Of a DNA stretch of 64,000 bases, positions 59,101 to 64,000 are shown piece after piece. Numbering within the stretch: the first letter of the stretch is position 1; each line of letters opens with the position of its first letter. The translations under genes and the position numbers were made by a program. The DNA lies in NCBI GenBank assembly GCA_022579005.1, contig MU401506.1:143454-207453 (forward strand), read 5' to 3'. Below the pieces are notes generated by a model. It had not been told where the DNA came from, ran no database searches, and saw nothing but the letters and a program-made list of their open reading frames with translations. Source of the stretch: Poronia punctata (Eukaryota > Ascomycota > Sordariomycetes > Xylariales > Xylariaceae).

Positions 59101-62100
59101 GTTAATTATTATAGCTTTATAAAAAGTGTTTATAACAATTTAAATTTGCTAATTTTTATATATAGCTTTTGCCTAGCTTTATATATGCTTTATAAATACT
59201 AAGGCAGCTTAGACTGCAAAAATATTTTAAGCAAAAGCTATAAAACTAAAGTTAATTAGTTTTAAATGTAACTAAAACTATAAAATATTTGTTTTTTTAT
59301 TTATTTTTAAATAAATTTTAATATTTATAATATAATTAATAAGTAATATTTTTTAACTTACTTATATTTAAAAAATTATTAATAATACAATTTAATAATT
59401 TAAAGCTATTGCTTAAACTAAACTAAAAAATGCTTTATAAAAGTTAGTAACTTTAAAAATATTAAATAAGTATATATAAATAAGTTTATATACTTTTTTA
59501 AAGCTTAATTATAATATAAGCATTATTTTAATTATATTATTATAAGTAAAACTTAAAGTAGTAAAACGTTTAAAATTAAACTTTTTTTAATAAAGTTAGT
59601 ATATAGTCTTTAGTTTTTTAATAGCAACAGCTGCGTAGTAAGTATTAATTTTATTTTTATTATAGTTAAAATATTTAAACTAACTATTAAACTTAGCAGT
59701 TTAAAAAAGCAGCATACTAGCACTAAGTAAGTAAAGTAATATAGCTATTTTAAGCACATGTTTATTTTTAGTAAACGCCTTTTTAATATACTTTTTTGCT
59801 TTTGCCTACGTATTATATAGTTTTTTTGCTAGCTTTTTAAAGCTAAGGCAATTAAAAGCTGTTTTTTTAGTATGCTTTTTATTTACTTGCTTTTTGCATT
59901 TAATTAAATACTTTATAATAATAAAGTATTTAGTTAAAATATAACTAATTTAATTATCTTTTAAAAAGCTAAAGTTATTAGTAAAAAAACTAAAAAGCTA
60001 ATAAATTATAATAATAAGTTAAATATAATTTTATATTTTAAAAGTAAGCGTATACTTGTTTTTTTGCTTATAAATTTTAATAAACTTTATAATAATAAAG
60101 CAAAGCTATAATGCTTATTTTAGCATTATAATATAAAAGTTTTATTTAGTTTTAATATTACCAACTATTTTAAGTAGTTATTAAATATTAAATTTTTTAT
60201 ATTATATAAGCTAAGCTTGCGTACTAGTAAATTTTTTTTTACGCTTAGCGCTATTATTAATATACGTAGCTAAGCTTTAAAACTACTATTATTAGCTAAA
60301 AAATTAAAAATTAATATATAATTAGTATATTTTTTAAATATACTTTTTATACTATACTGCTAAAACTACTTAAAATGCTAGTTTAGTTTAAATTATTAAT
60401 ACTTAAATTTGCTAAAAACACTTTTAATACTAGCTACATTATATAAAAAAAGTAGCTTAAATAAGCAACTATATTAGCTATATTACTAAGTTGCTTAGCA
60501 ATATATTTAATTTTAAAGCTTAAACTATTATTTATTATATAAGTTTTAGCAGCGTAATATAGTTTAAACTGTTTTAAAATAGCAAATATAGCATTTATAT
60601 TAAGTTTTGCTTTTTTTAAGTTATATTTTTAAATATTAATTAAAATATAGCAAAGTATTTAATTTATATTAATAAAATATATATATATACTTTAATAGTA
60701 AATTTGCATATTTAAAAACGTTTATATATTATATATAACGCTTACTTATAACTTTACTACTTGTTTTGCTAGTTAATAAGCAATAATCTTTTAAAAATAT
60801 TTTAAGCAAAAAGTATAAAGACCTTTTTTTAAAAGTAAACTTTAATATAAGGCAACGTGCTTTTGCTATATAATAATATATAGGTTTTTAATTATATTAA
60901 ATAATAAGTTGCTTTTAATTTACGTATAAAGCAAAAGCTTAGTTGCTAAAAAAGTAACTTATTTATTTTATTAAATAATTAGTATATAATTAGTATATAG
61001 CTAAGTAATATATATACTTTTTTACTAAGGTTACTACTTTTTAATTGTTTTTTTTAGTATAAACTATAGTTTTTAAACTAAATATACTTACTTATTAAGC
61101 TAGTGCTTATTAATTTTAAAAATATAAAATAGCGCAAAACCTTGCTATAAGCTTTGTACTTAATTATTAGTATTTTGTTTGCTTACTGCGCTACTTAGTT
61201 AAACTTTCTTTATATTAAACTTGTTTTCTTTTTTTTAGTTAGCTATATTTTTTTTATATTATCTGCTTTTTTTTAAAATATATTATGCTAATAGTAAAAC
61301 TTAGTTATTTTAAACTATTTATAAAATTTTGCTTTAGTTTTTTTTATATATATATAGTACTACTTATTTTAAGTTTTAAAAAGGGTTAAAAAGCGTATTA
61401 GTAAAGGTAAATTTAAAAGCTTAAAACTAAAATGCTTTAAAGGCTTAAAACTAAAATGCTTTAAAAGCTTGTTTATATTTAGGCTTAAAATATTTTTATT
61501 TTAAACTAAAGTATATAAAGAAGCAAGGTTACTAAAGTTGTTGTTTTTAATATTTTTTGCAAACATTTTAATATTAGCTTAATTAAACTTTTTAACTTTT
61601 ATTGTTATAGTATAATTTAAAAAACATAAAAGTAATAATTTAAACTAATAACTTAAAAATTTAAAAGATAAAAAAAAAGTAAATATGCTATATATTTATT
61701 TTTATAATTATATATTTTAAACTTTATAATAAAAAAAAATTTTACTAATTTTAAAAAAGCCTAGGCTTAATAAAAAACAGTATTTATATATTGTATTAAA
61801 ATATATAAATTTCCTGCTTACTAGCTTAGTTTTTTTTTTGTACGTTTTTTTTTATACGTTTTTTTTTATATATTTTTATATAGTAATAATACTTTATAAT
61901 GCTATTAGCTTTAAAACCTTTATTTAGTTTAGACTTATTATTTAGTTGTTTACTTTAAACACTATTAAATAGCTAGTTTTTATACTTTAATAATAATTAT
62001 AGTTTTATTAAAATTATTATTATAATAAATCGCGTTTATTAATTATAAGTAATTAAAAAAACACTACTATTGCCTTATTATTGCAATATATAAAGTATAG

Positions 62101-63120
62101 TATAAGACACGTTTAAAAATAGTTTTATAAATATAAATAGCTTAACTGGTTTTAGCTTTTTTTTATTTTCTTTTTTGCTTAACTAAGTTTAAAGGTATTA
62201 ATTAACTTAGCAACTTATAATAAAGGCGCTATAAAAATTTTTAACTTAACTTGCTAAAAAAAGTAAAGCAAAGGTATATAATATAAAAAAAAAGAGCATA
62301 TTAATAAAACTATTTAAAGTAGCAAAAAGCAGTGTTTGTTTTTTTAAACGCAAATAAAAACCTAGTAATAAGTAATTAATTAGTATAAAATTAGTATATT
62401 GTAGTATAATATTAATAAAATTAAGTAGCTGCGCTTTAAGAAATTTATAAGTATTAAAAAAGCTATAATTTATTAATCCTTTATTTTTTTTTTTAGCAGG
62501 TTGTTTAAAAAATTATATTTAAATATAATTTAGCTTTTTATATTTAATTTACAGCGCTTACTACACTTTAAAAGGCTACTAAAGCCTATATTATAAAAAT
62601 CTTTGCTTATAAAATAAATATAAGCGCTACTAGTTTGCTGTTTAAATACTAATTACTTATAAAATAGGTACTAATTTATGTACTATATATAAAAAATAGG
62701 TTATAGTTATATTAGCAGATTTTACTTTTTTTAAAAGTATAGGTAAAAAAATAAATATAAAAATTTTATAAAATAGTTAATATAAAATGTTTACTTTTAA
62801 TTTTTTTTATATATAAAAACGTAAAAAGGTTATAATTTAAAAATTATATAATATTAATATAATAGTTTTTTATATTATATTTTATAATATAGTATAAAAT
62901 GCTTGCTTTTTATTTATATACTTATTTATAAAATATGTTACTTTAATACTAATATATATTAAAAAATATATATATTATATATTTAAAATATAAGTAAATA
63001 TATGTTATATTATATATAAAAATAATACTATTTTCTATAATATAATAGTTTATATATTATTTTTGCTAAATAATATAATATATTTTTACTTTTATTTTAA
63101 ATATATAATGTAAATATTCT
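56106..63120. mobile_element. RIP-degraded repeat block 2 (extreme AT)
   Basis: About 7 kb of very AT-rich sequence has no surviving open frame on either strand. TpA is abundant and C and G are rare, as expected after repeat-induced point mutation. Nine copies of a TTAGTATA-containing doublet, all in the same orientation, are spread from 56129 to 62400. They are absent in this form from block 1, so the two blocks probably come from different repeats. No transposon protein can be recognised. TA dinucleotide runs (58510-58590) are present. Confidence 0.75.
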
Positions 63121-64000
63121 TAATATGTTGGTCCGGCTAGGGGTTAATGTGATTATAACACGTTACTATTTATAGTACTATGTTAACTTAATTAATTAAA
63201 AGGAAAAAGAAGTTATAAGGACTTCTTTTAGCAAGTCTTATATAGCTATAAAGGTTTATAGTTAATTAAGACCTATTAGCAATACAAGAGGGATACGTAT
63301 ACCTTACGTATTTAATACGTAAAGAACGCGTACTTTTTATATACTAGTTACGTACTATATACGTACACTGCGTATATACTTCCTTAATAAAGTAAGTTTA
63401 ACGTAATCTATAACAAATGTATAAAAAACTAAATATTTATGTTTATAAGATATTTACGTTTTAATGGTCTTAATGTAGTTAATAAGGTTAAAAGTATTAA
63501 AAGGGATTTTAATACTTGCTATTTTTTTTTTAACTATATTTTTATTTTTTTGTGCTTTTGTTTTTAATTTATAAGCGATTTACTATTACCTTAATTTTTA
63601 TTTATATTTAATTTGTTATAATAAAGGACTTAAGTGCTTAGTTAAAAGTTCTTTTTATAAACAAATTTGCAAAGTTATCTTTTTTATTAATTTAACGTAC
63701 TTTTGTAATCTTCTTTTTTTTATAAGATTTCTATAGCAACATTACGTTAATTATAAGGCGTTTTTTACGCGTACTTCTAAGTTTTATAAGATACTAGTAA
63801 AGCAACTTAAAATTAGTACAAAGTATTAAAAAAATCAAAAGTAATTTAAGTACCTTAAAGATTAAGTGCAAAGTAGTACATAAAGCAATAGCGCTGTTAA
63901 CTTTGTTAACTATACTATATAGTTTACTAGCAAAAATAAATTAAGTAATATGCTTATATTTACTTAAGTTTTAGTATATAATATTGCTAGTAATTTTATA
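63121..64000. other. Less extreme AT-rich sequence at the window end, possibly LTR-like
   Basis: At about 63125 a phrase TGTTGGTCCGGCTAGGGG interrupts the AT-rich block, and the next 350 bp have many ACGTA and TACGTATA motifs and a higher GC content. A TGTTGG start is compatible with the 5' end of an LTR, but no second copy is inside the window. After about 63500 AT content rises again. The block continues past the window edge. Confidence 0.35.

Noticed and set aside
55840..63150. GCCGGACC shared between about 55850 and 63130 as ends of one element
   Set aside because: Only eight bases match in inverted orientation, which is too short to support paired termini.

Overview
This window looks like nuclear DNA of a filamentous ascomycete (Pezizomycotina), most likely a Sordariomycete. 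The protein genes have short GT-AG introns (mostly 50-100 nt). The genes between the AT-rich blocks have balanced base composition. Two blocks of extreme AT content with no open frames look like repeats destroyed by repeat-induced point mutation (RIP). The gene set is fungal housekeeping: COX13, SLA2, CIA30, APC5, KAP95, SEC2, a Rab escort protein, REC8 and ALO1, plus a ferric-reductase-like flavocytochrome, a Zn2Cys6 regulator and one unrecognised, possibly GNAT-like protein. The class-level placement is an inference from gene content and order.

Layout. 0.8-1.7 kb: COX13 (+), with a 10-N assembly gap in its third intron. 2.66-6.19 kb: SLA2 (-). 7.25-8.14 kb: CIA30 (+). 8.34-10.69 kb: APC5 (-). 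11.4-12.3 kb: unrecognised protein (-). 15.5-17.3 kb: ferric-reductase-like protein (+). 19.8-22.9 kb: importin beta-1 (+). 24.7-27.9 kb: Zn2Cys6 transcription factor (-), about 11 exons. 29.88-38.23 kb: first AT-rich block. 41.4-43.5 kb: SEC2 (-). 46.9-48.8 kb: Rab escort protein (+). 49.3-51.4 kb: REC8 (-). 53.4-55.0 kb: ALO1 (+). 55.9-56.1 kb: a decaying 40-bp tandem repeat, which leads into a second AT-rich block running to the window end. The spacing is loose, with several gene-free gaps of 2-3 kb.

How the genes relate. COX13, SLA2, CIA30 and APC5 are the genes that classically flank the mating-type (MAT) locus in Sordariomycetes. Here COX13 and SLA2 are direct neighbours, only 0.9 kb apart, with no MAT gene and no APN2 between them. 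The mating-type genes must therefore lie left of the window, have moved, or be lost; this is the most interesting biological point in the window. SEC2 and the Rab escort protein both serve Rab GTPases, and REC8 is the meiotic cohesin kleisin. I see no metabolic gene cluster.

The AT-rich blocks are the other notable structures. Block 1 carries a perfect 20-bp inverted repeat near its two ends, which suggests one mutated transposon with terminal repeats. Block 2 carries nine copies of a TTAGTATA-type doublet, all in one orientation. No complete transposase or reverse-transcriptase frame survives in either.
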